Shown here in pieces: positions 43,825 through 52,223 of a DNA stretch of 64,000 nucleotides; the first letter of the stretch is position 1; the number at the start of each line of letters is the position of its first letter. The position numbers and the translations under genes are program-made. The notes under the pieces are model-generated. The model had not been told where the DNA came from, ran no database searches, and saw only the letters and a list, made by a program, of their open reading frames with translations. The stretch covers positions 1 through 64,000 of the forward strand of contig NZ_BOOA01000043.1 in assembly GCF_016862995.1 (NCBI RefSeq), in the 5' to 3' direction. Source of the stretch: Acrocarpospora phusangensis (GTDB lineage Bacteria > Actinomycetota > Actinomycetes > Streptosporangiales > Streptosporangiaceae).

Positions 43825-46800
43825 ATGAGCGGTGGCGCGTTGGCGCGCTTCGACCCGGTGACCAGGGAATGGTTCACCGGAGCGTTCGCTGTGCCCACCG
43901 CCGCTCAGGAGGGCGCCTGGACCTCGATCGCGCGTGGTGACAACACCCTGGTCGTGGCTCCCACCGGCTCCGGTAAGACCCTGGCGGCCTTTCTCTGGTC
44001 CCTCGATCGGCTCGCCGCCGAACAGATGTCCCCCGTGGCTCTGGACACGCCCCCCAAGAAGGACGCGTCCAAGCGTGGGGGCAAGCCCAAACGGCTCTGC
44101 CGGGTTCTCTATGTGTCGCCGCTGAAAGCGCTGGCGGTCGACGTCGAACGGAACCTGCGGGCGCCGCTGACCGGTATCAAGCAGACGGCCCGACGACTCG
44201 GGCTGCCGGTGCCGGATATATCCGTCGCGATCCGGTCCGGGGACACCTCGGCCGAGGACCGGCGTCGTTTCGCCGCGAACCCGGCCGACATTCTGATCAC
44301 CACTCCGGAGTCGCTGTTCCTGATCCTGACCTCGCAGGCCCGGGAAGCCCTGCGAGGCGTCGACACGGTGATCATCGACGAGGTGCACGCGGTGGCGCCG
44401 ACCAAGCGGGGCGCCCACCTGGCGCTCAGCCTGGAGCGTCTCGACGCCCTGCTCCCCCGGCCCGCGCAGCGGATCGGCCTCTCGGCGACGGTCCGCCCGG
44501 TCAGCGAGGTGGCCGCCTTCCTCGGCGGCTCCCGTCCCGCCACGATCGTGCAGCCGCCCTCCGACAAGGTCATCGACATCGATGTGATCGTCCCCGTCGA
44601 AGACATGACCGAAGTCTCCGGCATGCCCCCGGAGGGCCACGGCGAACCTCCGCAGCGCAGTATCTGGCCCCACGTCGAAGAGCACCTCCTCGACCTCATC
44701 GAGTCCCACCACTCCACGATCATCTTCGCCAACTCCCGCCGCCTCTCCGAACGCCTCTGCACCCGCCTCAACGAACTCGCCTGGCAACGCCGGACCGCCC
44801 CTGCCTCCCTGACCGCAGAAGCGGACGATCCAGACTTGGCGGGCTCTTGGAACATCGCCGATGGCTCGAACACGACACGGAGTTCGGCGGCAGGAGGCGA
44901 GACCGGTGGTCGACGGGCGGCTGAGGGCCTGGAAGCGTCTGATGACCCAGACGTGCCCGGCGGCTTCGGTGGCGAGAGCGCGGCAGACGGTGAGGCCGGG
45001 CAGGAGCCGGTGCATTGGTCGACGGGGTTCGCGGAGTTGCTGGGACGTGGGCGGGAGGAAGCAGGGCGGCCGAAAGGAGCCAGCGGGGAACCTGAGGGGT
45101 CTTCGGAGATGCCGTCGAACCCTCCAGAGGGTTCGACGGCACAGTCGCGGTCATCAGAGGGCTCGGGGGCGCAACCGCAGTCGTCCGAGGGCTCGGGGAT
45201 GCTGTCGGATTCTTCGGGAAGACCGGCGGGGTCCTCGCGGACGCCGGCGGAGATGATGGCGATGGCGGGGGCGTCCAAGGGGGCCGTGCCCGAGGTGGTG
45301 CGGGCGCACCATGGGTCGGTCTCCAAGGAGGAGCGGTCGCAGATCGAGGAGGCGCTGAAGTCCGGGCGTCTCCCGGCGGTGGTGGCGACGTCGAGCCTTG
45401 AGCTGGGGATCGACATGGGGGCCGTCGATCTGGTGGCCTGTGTGGCCGCGCCGCCGAGTGTGGCCAGCGGCCTGCAGCGGATCGGCCGGGCCGGTCACCA
45501 GGTGGGAGCCGTGTCGCGCGGGGTGATCTTCCCGAAGTATCGGGGGGATCTGGTGCAGACGGCGGTGGTGGCCGAGCGTATGAAGAGCGGCCAGATCGAG
45601 GAGATGCGGTATCCGCGCAATCCACTCGACGTGCTGGCCCAGCAGATCGTGGCGATGACCGCCGTGGACGAGTGGACCGTCGACGAGCTCGAAGAGCTGG
45701 TGAAACGCGCCGCGCCCTACGCGACCCTGCCGCGGTCGGCGCTGGAGGCGACGCTGGACATGCTGGCCGGCCGCTACCCGAGCGAGGAGTTCGCCGAGCT
45801 GCGACCCCGGCTCGTGTGGGACCGGGTGACGGGCACCCTCCAGGCCCGTCCGGGAGCGCAGCGCCTGGCGGTCACCAACGGAGGGACGATCCCCGACCGC
45901 GGGCTCTTCGGCGTGTTCCTCGTCGGCGAGAAGTCCAGCCGGGTCGGCGAACTCGACGAGGAGATGGTGTACGAGTCCCGCGCGGGCGACGTCTTCGTCC
46001 TGGGCGCGACCTCCTGGCGGATCGAGGAGATCACGGCCGATCGCGTGCTGGTCTCGCCCGCCCCCGGGCAGCCGGGGAAGCTGCCGTTCTGGCATGGCGA
46101 CGCGCTCGGCCGCCCCGCGGAACTGGGCCGCGCGATCGGCGCCTTCGTCCGGGAGCTGTCGGCGGGCGGCACACCTGCCGACGAGCGCGTACGGGCTGCC
46201 GGGCTGGACGCGTTCGCCAGCGCGAACCTGCTGGCGTATCTGAAGGAGCAGCGGGACGCCACCGGCTACGTGCCCGACGATCGCACCCTGCTGGTCGAAC
46301 GGTTCCACGACGAGCTGGGCGACTGGCGGGTGGTGATCCACTCGCCGTACGGAGCGCGGGTGCACGCGCCATGGGCACTTGCCTTGGGCCGGCGGCTGCG
46401 CGAGCGGTACGGGATGGACGTGCAGGCCGTGCACTCCGACGACGGCATCGTCCTGCGGGTGCCGGACACGCTCGACGACGCGCCCTCCGACCTGGCCGCG
46501 TTCGACGCGGACGAGATCGAGCAGATCGTGGTGGAGGAACTGGGCGGGTCCGCGTTGTTCGCGTCCCGGTTCCGGGAGTGCGCCGGGCGGGCGCTGCTGC
46601 TGCCGCGCCGCATGCCGGGCAAACGGAGCCCGCTGTGGCAGCAGCGGCAGCGGGCGGCGCAACTGCTCGGCGCGGCCAGTAAGTATGCGAGTTTCCCGGT
46701 CGTACTGGAGACCATGCGCGAATGCCTGCAGGACGTGTTCGACGTCCCCGGGCTGGTTCAACTGATGCGCGACATCGCCGCGCGCCGGGTCAGAGTGGTC

Positions 46801-49254
46801 GAGGTCGAGACCGGCCAGGCATCCCCGTTCGCCGCGTCGCTGCTCTTCAACTACGTCGGCGCGTTCATGTACGAAGGGGACGCGCCACTAGCCGAACGAC
46901 GTGCGCAGGCTTTGGCGCTGGACACGTCGTTGCTCGCCGAACTGCTCGGCCAGGCGGATCTGCGCGAGCTGCTCGACCCCGACGTGATCGCGGAGGCTGA
47001 GCGCGAGCTGGCGCGGCTGGATCGCCCGCTCCGGGACGTGGAGGATCTCGCCGACCTGCTCCGCTCGCACGGTCCGCTGCTGACCGAGGACGTGTCGATC
47101 CGGGAAGGCGACCCGGCCTGGCTGGTCGATCTGGAACGGACTCGCCGGGCGATCCGCGTCCGGGTGGCAGGCCAGGAACAGTGGGCGGCGATCGAGGACG
47201 CCTGGCGACTCAGGGACGCCCTGGGCGCGCCGCTTCCTGTCGGTGTGCCACTGGAGTTCCTGGATCCGCCCGACACATCCGTCCGTGGGGAACGATCGTC
47301 AGGGCCCGACCCCATAGGCGATCTCGTCGCCCGGCACGCCTGCACCCGCGGTCCCTTCGACGCCGGTACGGCCGCCGCCCGCTTCGGCGTCGGCATCGCC
47401 GTGATCAACGACGCCCTCCGCCGGCTGGCCGCGTCAGGACGGGTGGTGACCGGCGAGTTCCGCCCCGGCGGACGCGGCGAGGAATGGTGCGACTCCGGCG
47501 TACTCCGCCTCCTCCGGCGCCGATCGCTGGCCCGCCTCCGCAAGGAGGTGGAGCCGGTCCCGCCCGAGGTCCTGGCGGCGTTCCTGCCGCAATGGCATGG
47601 GATCAGTGCCCAACTGTTCGACGCCTCGGATGGCCGGGACGCCGGTCGGGGCTCAGCACCCCCATATGGGCCGGAAGGCCGTGGAGCCCTTCCAGGCCGA
47701 AGCCCCGCGGATGTCTATGGGTCAGAAGATCGAAGCGGCCGGGGACTCGCGGATGCGTACGGGCCGGGAAGTCAAGGCAGTCGGGGGCCCACGGACACGT
47801 ACGGGCCGGGCAGTCGAGGTGGCCGAGGTCCGGCGGATGCGTACGGGCCGGGAAGTCAAGGCAGTCGGGGGCCCACGGACACGTATGGGCCGGGGAGTCG
47901 AGGCGGCCGAGGGCCGGCGGATGCGTACGGGCAGGAGGGGCGGGGGCTCTTCCAGGGGGGCCGGGGGTCGATGCAGGCGATGGACGCCCTGGTTCACGCC
48001 ATCGAGCGGCTGCAAGGGGCGGCGGTTCCGGGTTCGGCGCTGGAGACGCTGGTGTTGCCGGGGCGGGTTCCGGGTTATTCGCCTGCGCTGCTGGATGAGC
48101 TGACGGCGTCGGGTGAGGTGATCTGGGCCGGGCAGGGGTCGTTGCCCGGCGGGGACGGGTGGGTCTCGCTGTATTTCGCGGACACCGCGCCGTTGCTGCT
48201 GCCGGAGCCTGCGGAGATCAGCATGACGCCGCTGCATGACCTCGTGCTGGACGTGCTCGGGGGCGGTGGGGCGCTGTTCTTCCGCGATCTGTCCAATCGG
48301 GTGACGTCTGGCCTGGGAACGGTGCCGGATGACCAGACGCTGGCGGCGGCGTTGTGGGACCTGGTCTGGTCGGGACGGGTGACCGGGGACACGCTCGCGC
48401 CGCTGCGGGCGACGTTGGGGACGGGGAGGCCCGCGCATCGGCCGGCGACCACGCGGCGACGGCGGGCGGTGCTGCCGACGCGTACGGGGCCGCCGACGGT
48501 CGGCGGGCGGTGGTGGTTGTTGCCGGAACCCGCCCGGGACGGGACCCAGCGGGCGCATGCCCAGGCCGAAGTGCTGCTGGAACGTCACGGTGTGCTGACC
48601 AGGGGCGGGGTCACCTCCGAACGGCTACCGGGCGGGTTCTCCGCCGTGTATCAGGTGCTCCGGGCGTTCGAGGAGAGCGGCCGATGCCGACGCGGCTACT
48701 TCGTCGAAGGTCTGGGCGGGGCGCAGTTCGCCAGCCCGGGCGCGGTCGATCGAATGCGGTCCATGGCTCCGTCGGGTCCGCCCGAAGCCGAGGCCGTGAA
48801 TGCGGGTGCGGGTCTGTCGCGTGGGGCGTCGCCGCTTGACGCGTTGTGGCAGGCCGGCGTTCAGGCACACGGCTCTGGGCGAGCGCCCCGGCGGACGGTG
48901 GTGCTGGCTGCCGCTGATCCGGCCAATCCTTACGGAGCGGCGCTGCCTTGGCCGGATCGGGCGGAGGATGTCACGCATCGTCCCGGGCGCAAGGCGGGGG
49001 CGCTGGTGGTCATGGTGGATGGGCGGCTTGTCCTTTATGTGGAGCGTGGGGGCAAGACGTTGCTCTCGTTCGGGGCCGAGGAGGATCTCCGTCCTGCGGT
49101 GACCGCGCTGGCAACCGCCGTACGGGAAGGGGCGTTGGGCAAGCTGACCGTGGAACGCGCGGACGGCACGGCCATCACGTCATCGCCGCTGGCCGCCGCC
49201 CTGGAAGCGGCAGGGTTCCATCCCACGCCTCGAGGGTTGCGCATCCGCGGATAA
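43825..49254 (+). CDS. lhr: Lhr-type ATP-dependent DNA helicase, unusually long
   Basis: The 1,809-residue superfamily 2 helicase exceeds the roughly 1,500 residues usual for actinobacterial Lhr. Motif I is VVAPTGSGKTLAAF (near residue 45), motif II VIIDEVHAV, motif III IGLSATVRPV and motif VI LQRIGRAGHQ; the Lhr winged-helix and beta-barrel core follows. Two disordered insertions explain the extra length. The first lies between IIFANSRRLSERLCTRLNEL and VVRAHHGSVSKEERSQIEEA (about 180 residues, with P-E-G-S-S repeats). The second is in the C-terminal region and carries a 14-residue tandem repeat. Lhr is a 3'-to-5' helicase in DNA repair. The ATG follows AGGGGGA. Confidence 0.92.
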   Translation: MSGGALARFDPVTREWFTGAFAVPTAAQEGAWTSIARGDNTLVVAPTGSGKTLAAFLWSLDRLAAEQMSPVALDTPPKKDASKRGGKPKRLCRVLYVSPLKALAVDVERNLRAPLTGIKQTARRLGLPVPDISVAIRSGDTSAEDRRRFAANPADILITTPESLFLILTSQAREALRGVDTVIIDEVHAVAPTKRGAHLALSLERLDALLPRPAQRIGLSATVRPVSEVAAFLGGSRPATIVQPPSDKVIDIDVIVPVEDMTEVSGMPPEGHGEPPQRSIWPHVEEHLLDLIESHHSTIIFANSRRLSERLCTRLNELAWQRRTAPASLTAEADDPDLAGSWNIADGSNTTRSSAAGGETGGRRAAEGLEASDDPDVPGGFGGESAADGEAGQEPVHWSTGFAELLGRGREEAGRPKGASGEPEGSSEMPSNPPEGSTAQSRSSEGSGAQPQSSEGSGMLSDSSGRPAGSSRTPAEMMAMAGASKGAVPEVVRAHHGSVSKEERSQIEEALKSGRLPAVVATSSLELGIDMGAVDLVACVAAPPSVASGLQRIGRAGHQVGAVSRGVIFPKYRGDLVQTAVVAERMKSGQIEEMRYPRNPLDVLAQQIVAMTAVDEWTVDELEELVKRAAPYATLPRSALEATLDMLAGRYPSEEFAELRPRLVWDRVTGTLQARPGAQRLAVTNGGTIPDRGLFGVFLVGEKSSRVGELDEEMVYESRAGDVFVLGATSWRIEEITADRVLVSPAPGQPGKLPFWHGDALGRPAELGRAIGAFVRELSAGGTPADERVRAAGLDAFASANLLAYLKEQRDATGYVPDDRTLLVERFHDELGDWRVVIHSPYGARVHAPWALALGRRLRERYGMDVQAVHSDDGIVLRVPDTLDDAPSDLAAFDADEIEQIVVEELGGSALFASRFRECAGRALLLPRRMPGKRSPLWQQRQRAAQLLGAASKYASFPVVLETMRECLQDVFDVPGLVQLMRDIAARRVRVVEVETGQASPFAASLLFNYVGAFMYEGDAPLAERRAQALALDTSLLAELLGQADLRELLDPDVIAEAERELARLDRPLRDVEDLADLLRSHGPLLTEDVSIREGDPAWLVDLERTRRAIRVRVAGQEQWAAIEDAWRLRDALGAPLPVGVPLEFLDPPDTSVRGERSSGPDPIGDLVARHACTRGPFDAGTAAARFGVGIAVINDALRRLAASGRVVTGEFRPGGRGEEWCDSGVLRLLRRRSLARLRKEVEPVPPEVLAAFLPQWHGISAQLFDASDGRDAGRGSAPPYGPEGRGALPGRSPADVYGSEDRSGRGLADAYGPGSQGSRGPTDTYGPGSRGGRGPADAYGPGSQGSRGPTDTYGPGSRGGRGPADAYGQEGRGLFQGGRGSMQAMDALVHAIERLQGAAVPGSALETLVLPGRVPGYSPALLDELTASGEVIWAGQGSLPGGDGWVSLYFADTAPLLLPEPAEISMTPLHDLVLDVLGGGGALFFRDLSNRVTSGLGTVPDDQTLAAALWDLVWSGRVTGDTLAPLRATLGTGRPAHRPATTRRRRAVLPTRTGPPTVGGRWWLLPEPARDGTQRAHAQAEVLLERHGVLTRGGVTSERLPGGFSAVYQVLRAFEESGRCRRGYFVEGLGGAQFASPGAVDRMRSMAPSGPPEAEAVNAGAGLSRGASPLDALWQAGVQAHGSGRAPRRTVVLAAADPANPYGAALPWPDRAEDVTHRPGRKAGALVVMVDGRLVLYVERGGKTLLSFGAEEDLRPAVTALATAVREGALGKLTVERADGTAITSSPLAAALEAAGFHPTPRGLRIRG
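47766..47933 (+). repeat. 42-bp in-frame tandem repeat inside lhr
   Basis: Four units begin at 47766, 47808, 47850 and 47892. They alternate between two versions (GSQGSRGPTDTYGP and GSRGGRGPADAYGP), so there is an 84-bp higher-order repeat whose two copies are nearly identical in DNA. Degenerate units extend upstream to about 47640. Confidence 0.92.
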
Positions 49255-49322
49255 GCGACTGGACCTCTCTCGCCAGAAGCTCTCGCACAGATCACGGCGA
49301 GAAACGGCGGCCTCGGGTGCTC

Positions 49323-50255
49323 TTATGCCGGTATGCGGGCGCGTAGGGCCGTGGTGAACCAGGTCAGAGAGGGTGCCAGGGTTTCTGGGGGTGGCCAGTT
49401 GTTGATCACTGCGAGGAGCTGGAGGTAGCGCTCTCTGCGGGGGTCGTTGGCGGTTTCCAGGGTGGTTAGGAGGAGGCGTTGGAGGTTCTGGTCGTCGGGT
49501 TGGTTGTAGATGTGGGCGTATTGGGATGTCACTGCGGCGACGATCGGGTCGGCTTCGGGTGATGTCGGGGCGATGCCGGTAGTCAAAGCTGGGGTGACCT
49601 GGTCGCGGACGATGGCGGCGGCGTGGCGGCGGAGGCGTGTGCTGTCGCCCTGGGCGCGTTCGGCCGTGTGGTGTTCCGCGAGGCGGCGCATGGTGGCGCG
49701 AAAATCGGCGTCCTGGGACAGTTCGGCCAGTTCCAGCCATGCCTCGACCTGCTCGGGTTCGGGGTTGTCGGGGAGTTCGGGGGTCAGCGAGTGCCTGATC
49801 CCCGCGAGTTCGTCGTTCAGGCCGTCGAAGGCGGTGTCGAGGAAGTCGCCGATCAGGCGTCGGCGTTCGTCCTCGGAGAGTTTGGCCAGTTTGTGCATGA
49901 GATCCGTCTCCTCGGGGGTGGAGCCGCGCTTGGCCACCGCTGTCAGCACCGCGCGCCGCAAGCGCAGCGTCCGGATCTGCGCCTCAAGTGCCTCCGCGTG
50001 CGCCGCGGCGACCTCGGGAAGCGAGATCTCCCGGTTCACGACCTTCCGGATCGTGGGAAGGTCCAGCCCCAGGTCGCGCAGTGTTCGTACGAGATCCAGG
50101 CGGGCGACGGCGTCGATGTCGTAGCGGCGGTAGCCGGCGGGACTGCGGTCGGTCGGCGGCACGATGCCCTCGTCGGAGTAGAACCGGATGGCCTTGACCG
50201 TCAGCCCGGTCCGCCGGGCCAGATCACCGATCGAGTAGAGCGTGTCGCCGTCCAT
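49323..50255 (-). CDS. MerR family regulator with large C-terminal domain
   Basis: The 310-residue protein starts with a MerR winged helix (YSIGDLARRTGLTVKAIRFY, then DEGIVPPTDRSPAGYRRYD). A dimerisation helix with VRTLRDLGLDLPTIRKVVNR follows. The remaining 180 residues are helical (FLDTAFDGLNDELAGIRHSL and beyond) and resemble drug-binding effector domains. No metal-binding Cys pattern is seen, so a small organic ligand is more likely. A MerR-style promoter palindrome lies directly upstream, indicating autoregulation. Confidence 0.88.
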   Translation of the reverse strand: MDGDTLYSIGDLARRTGLTVKAIRFYSDEGIVPPTDRSPAGYRRYDIDAVARLDLVRTLRDLGLDLPTIRKVVNREISLPEVAAAHAEALEAQIRTLRLRRAVLTAVAKRGSTPEETDLMHKLAKLSEDERRRLIGDFLDTAFDGLNDELAGIRHSLTPELPDNPEPEQVEAWLELAELSQDADFRATMRRLAEHHTAERAQGDSTRLRRHAAAIVRDQVTPALTTGIAPTSPEADPIVAAVTSQYAHIYNQPDDQNLQRLLLTTLETANDPRRERYLQLLAVINNWPPPETLAPSLTWFTTALRARIPA

Positions 50256-50261
50256 GCCCCC

Positions 50262-50292
50262 ACCTTCGCGTCTCCCCTTACCGGAGACTCAA
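50262..50292 (-). promoter_or_regulatory. MerR-type promoter and operator
   Basis: On the minus strand TTGAGT (-35) and GAAGGT (-10-like) are 19 bp apart. The spacer holds the dyad GTCTCC-N7-GGAGAC. A 19-bp spacer with an inner dyad is the hallmark of MerR-controlled promoters. The ATG lies 6 bases past the -10, so the transcript could be leaderless. Confidence 0.5.
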
Positions 50293-50355
50293 GCCCGCGC
50301 CCCATTGTGCGCACCGCAGTCGACGCCCATGCTCCGCCCGAGAGCGCCACTTAGA

Positions 50356-50473
50356 ACGCCGCGCCGGTGCGGTGAGCAGCTCCACCTGCGTTAACGGCGT
50401 CGGATAACGGCGAGAGGCGGTTGTCTTGGATCATTCTGTTGGGTGCTTTAGACCAGAATGACCCGAGGCGCCG
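50356..50473 (+). repeat. Dispersed intergenic repeat with terminal hairpin
   Basis: This contains GCGCCGGTGCGGTGAG, GCGTTAACGGCGTCGGATAA and then TCATTCTG (50431-50438), which pairs with CAGAATGA (50454-50461). The last part matches the GTCATTCTGTTAGGTGCTCTA motif of the copies near comEA. Confidence 0.8.
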
Positions 50474-50492
50474 GAGCACCGGTCTAGCGGGT

Positions 50493-51425
50493 TCATACGG
50501 GAAAGGTGACGCCGGTCAGTTCCTCCGAGGCGGACCACAGGCGGCGCTGGGCGGCCAGGTCGTGGGAGCGCGCGCTCGATTTCACCACCTTCGGGTAACC
50601 CCGGCTCTCGGCGAGCCCGTGCGGGCCGTAGTACTGGCCGCCCTGGACGGCGGGATCCGTCGCGGCGCGCAGCGTGGGCAGCGCCCCCATCTCGGCCGGT
50701 TGGATCAGCAGCGGCCGGACCACGGCGAACGCCGCCCGGAAGAGCGGGGACTGGCGTGACACCGACGCCCTGGACCCGCCGGTGTCGGACCCTCCGGGAT
50801 GTGCGGCGACGGCCATGGTCCCATTCCTGCCGGAAAGCCTGCGCTGGAGTTCGTAGGTGAACATCAGGTTGGCCAGTTTGGACCGTCCGTACGCGGCGGT
50901 GCGGTTGTAGTCGCCGCGGGACCAGTCGAGGTCGTGGAAGTCGAGGTCACCGCTCTGCCGGTGAGCCGCGCTGCTGACGGTGACCACGCGGGAGCCGGGA
51001 ACGTCCGCCATCAGGTCGAGCAGCAGCCCGGTGAAGGCGAAATGTCCCAGGTGGTTGGTGCCGAACTGCAGCTCGAATCCGTCCTCGGTGAGCTGGCGCG
51101 GGACGTACATCACACCGGCGTTGTTGATCAGTAGATCGATCCGGCTGTGGGCGGCGCGTAGTTCGCCGGCCGCGGCCCGGATCGAGGTGAGCGAGGCGAG
51201 GTCGAGGCGTTGCACCCTGACGTCCGCACCGGGGACGTCGGCGGTGATCCGGTCCGCGGCCTGTTTGCCTCTGTCTGCGTCCCGTATGGCCAGCACCACC
51301 GACGCCCCGCGCGCGGCGAGCACCTTGGCGGTCTCGAACCCGACTCCGGTGTTGGCGCCGGTGATCACGGCGACTCTGCCCTTCTGGCCGGGTACGTCGG
51401 CGGCGCTCCAGCGTGATCGGGTCAT
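50493..51425 (-). CDS. Short-chain dehydrogenase (retinol-dehydrogenase-like)
   Basis: The 310-residue SDR has the cofactor motif TGANTGVGFETAKVLAARGA, NNAG, the catalytic Ser in VVTVSSAAH and Y-x-x-x-K in AAYGRSKLANLMFTYELQRR. Its length and the G-T-N-H-L-G-H-F segment are typical of the RDH/WWOX-like group. The ATG follows GGAGGA. It is divergent from a TetR gene with a 43-bp palindrome between them, so it is very probably the TetR target. Confidence 0.9.
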   Translation of the reverse strand: MTRSRWSAADVPGQKGRVAVITGANTGVGFETAKVLAARGASVVLAIRDADRGKQAADRITADVPGADVRVQRLDLASLTSIRAAAGELRAAHSRIDLLINNAGVMYVPRQLTEDGFELQFGTNHLGHFAFTGLLLDLMADVPGSRVVTVSSAAHRQSGDLDFHDLDWSRGDYNRTAAYGRSKLANLMFTYELQRRLSGRNGTMAVAAHPGGSDTGGSRASVSRQSPLFRAAFAVVRPLLIQPAEMGALPTLRAATDPAVQGGQYYGPHGLAESRGYPKVVKSSARSHDLAAQRRLWSASEELTGVTFPV

Positions 51426-51444
51426 GGCTCCTCCAGATAGAATC

Positions 51445-51487
51445 GGGGCGTGCGTTCCGGTTAGTACCATAACGGAACGCTCGCCCC
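51445..51487. promoter_or_regulatory. TetR operator palindrome
   Basis: Left arm GGGGCGTGCGTTCCGGTTA (51445-51463) and right arm TAACGGAACGCTCGCCCC (51470-51487) are inverted copies, differing at one base and one insertion, with a 6-base centre. It lies between the divergent SDR and tetR starts. Confidence 0.75.
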
Positions 51488-51506
51488 GTTTAGTCCAGGA
51501 GGCCCG

Positions 51507-52082
51507 TTGACCGACAGACCCCGGCCGCTGCGCGCCGACGCCGCCCGCAACCGGGCACGCGTCCTGCAGGTCGCCTACGAGACCTTCGCCGCGGAGGGCG
51601 CCGCGGTCCCCATCGACGAGATCGCCCGCCGGGCGGGCGTCGGCGCCGGCACCGTGTACCGGCACTTTCCGACCAAGGAGTCCCTGTTCCAGGCGATCGT
51701 GGCCGACCGCCTGCACCAGGTCGTCGAGCGGGCCCGCGCCCTGGCCGCCGCCGACCCCGGCGAAGGGCTGTACGCGTTCCTGTTCCTGCTGGCCGAGCAG
51801 GGCGCGACCGATCTGGGGCTGACGGAGGCGTTCGCCGGGACCGGGTTCGACCTGACGGAGGCGCTTCCCGAGGCCGAGCGGGAGTTCATGGGCACCGTGG
51901 CCGAGATCCTCGCCCAGGCCCAGCAGGCGGGGACCGTACGCCCGGATGTGGACGCGGCCGACATCAAGACCCTGATGGTCGGCCTGCAGGCGATGCATCG
52001 CTTCCGGGGGGACAGCGAGCACATGCGCCGCGTCTATCCGCTGATCCGAGCCGCTCTGGCGGTGCAGAAAGCCGAGGGGTAG
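51507..52082 (+). CDS. TetR family regulator
   Basis: The 191-residue protein has a TetR helix-turn-helix (ADAARNRARVLQVAYETFAA, then IDEIARRAGVGAGTVYRHFP) and a divergent ligand-binding domain. It starts at TTG after CAGGAGG. The large palindrome upstream is the likely operator, with the divergent SDR as target. The ligand is unknown. Confidence 0.9.
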   Translation: MTDRPRPLRADAARNRARVLQVAYETFAAEGAAVPIDEIARRAGVGAGTVYRHFPTKESLFQAIVADRLHQVVERARALAAADPGEGLYAFLFLLAEQGATDLGLTEAFAGTGFDLTEALPEAEREFMGTVAEILAQAQQAGTVRPDVDAADIKTLMVGLQAMHRFRGDSEHMRRVYPLIRAALAVQKAEG

Positions 52083-52083
52083 A

Positions 52084-52223
52084 TCAGGCCCGTACGAGAC
52101 CGTCGAGCAGGGTCTCGACCGCCTTCGCCTGGATTTCGGGGCTGCCCGTGGTCAGGGTCATGCGGACGAACACGGCGATGTCCTGAACGGTGATGCCGGG
52201 ACGCGGCCGGCCGGCGCCTCGGG
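52084..52223 (-). pseudogene. C-terminal remnant of a TetR regulator
   Basis: Directly after the E2 stop codon, one frame reads PGITVQDIAVFVRMTLTTGS and then IQAKAVETLLDGLVRA before a TGA. This is the typical end of a TetR ligand domain. No start codon or DNA-binding domain is present, so only the 3' end survives. It may be what is left of a regulator of the adjacent biosynthetic operon. Confidence 0.55.
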
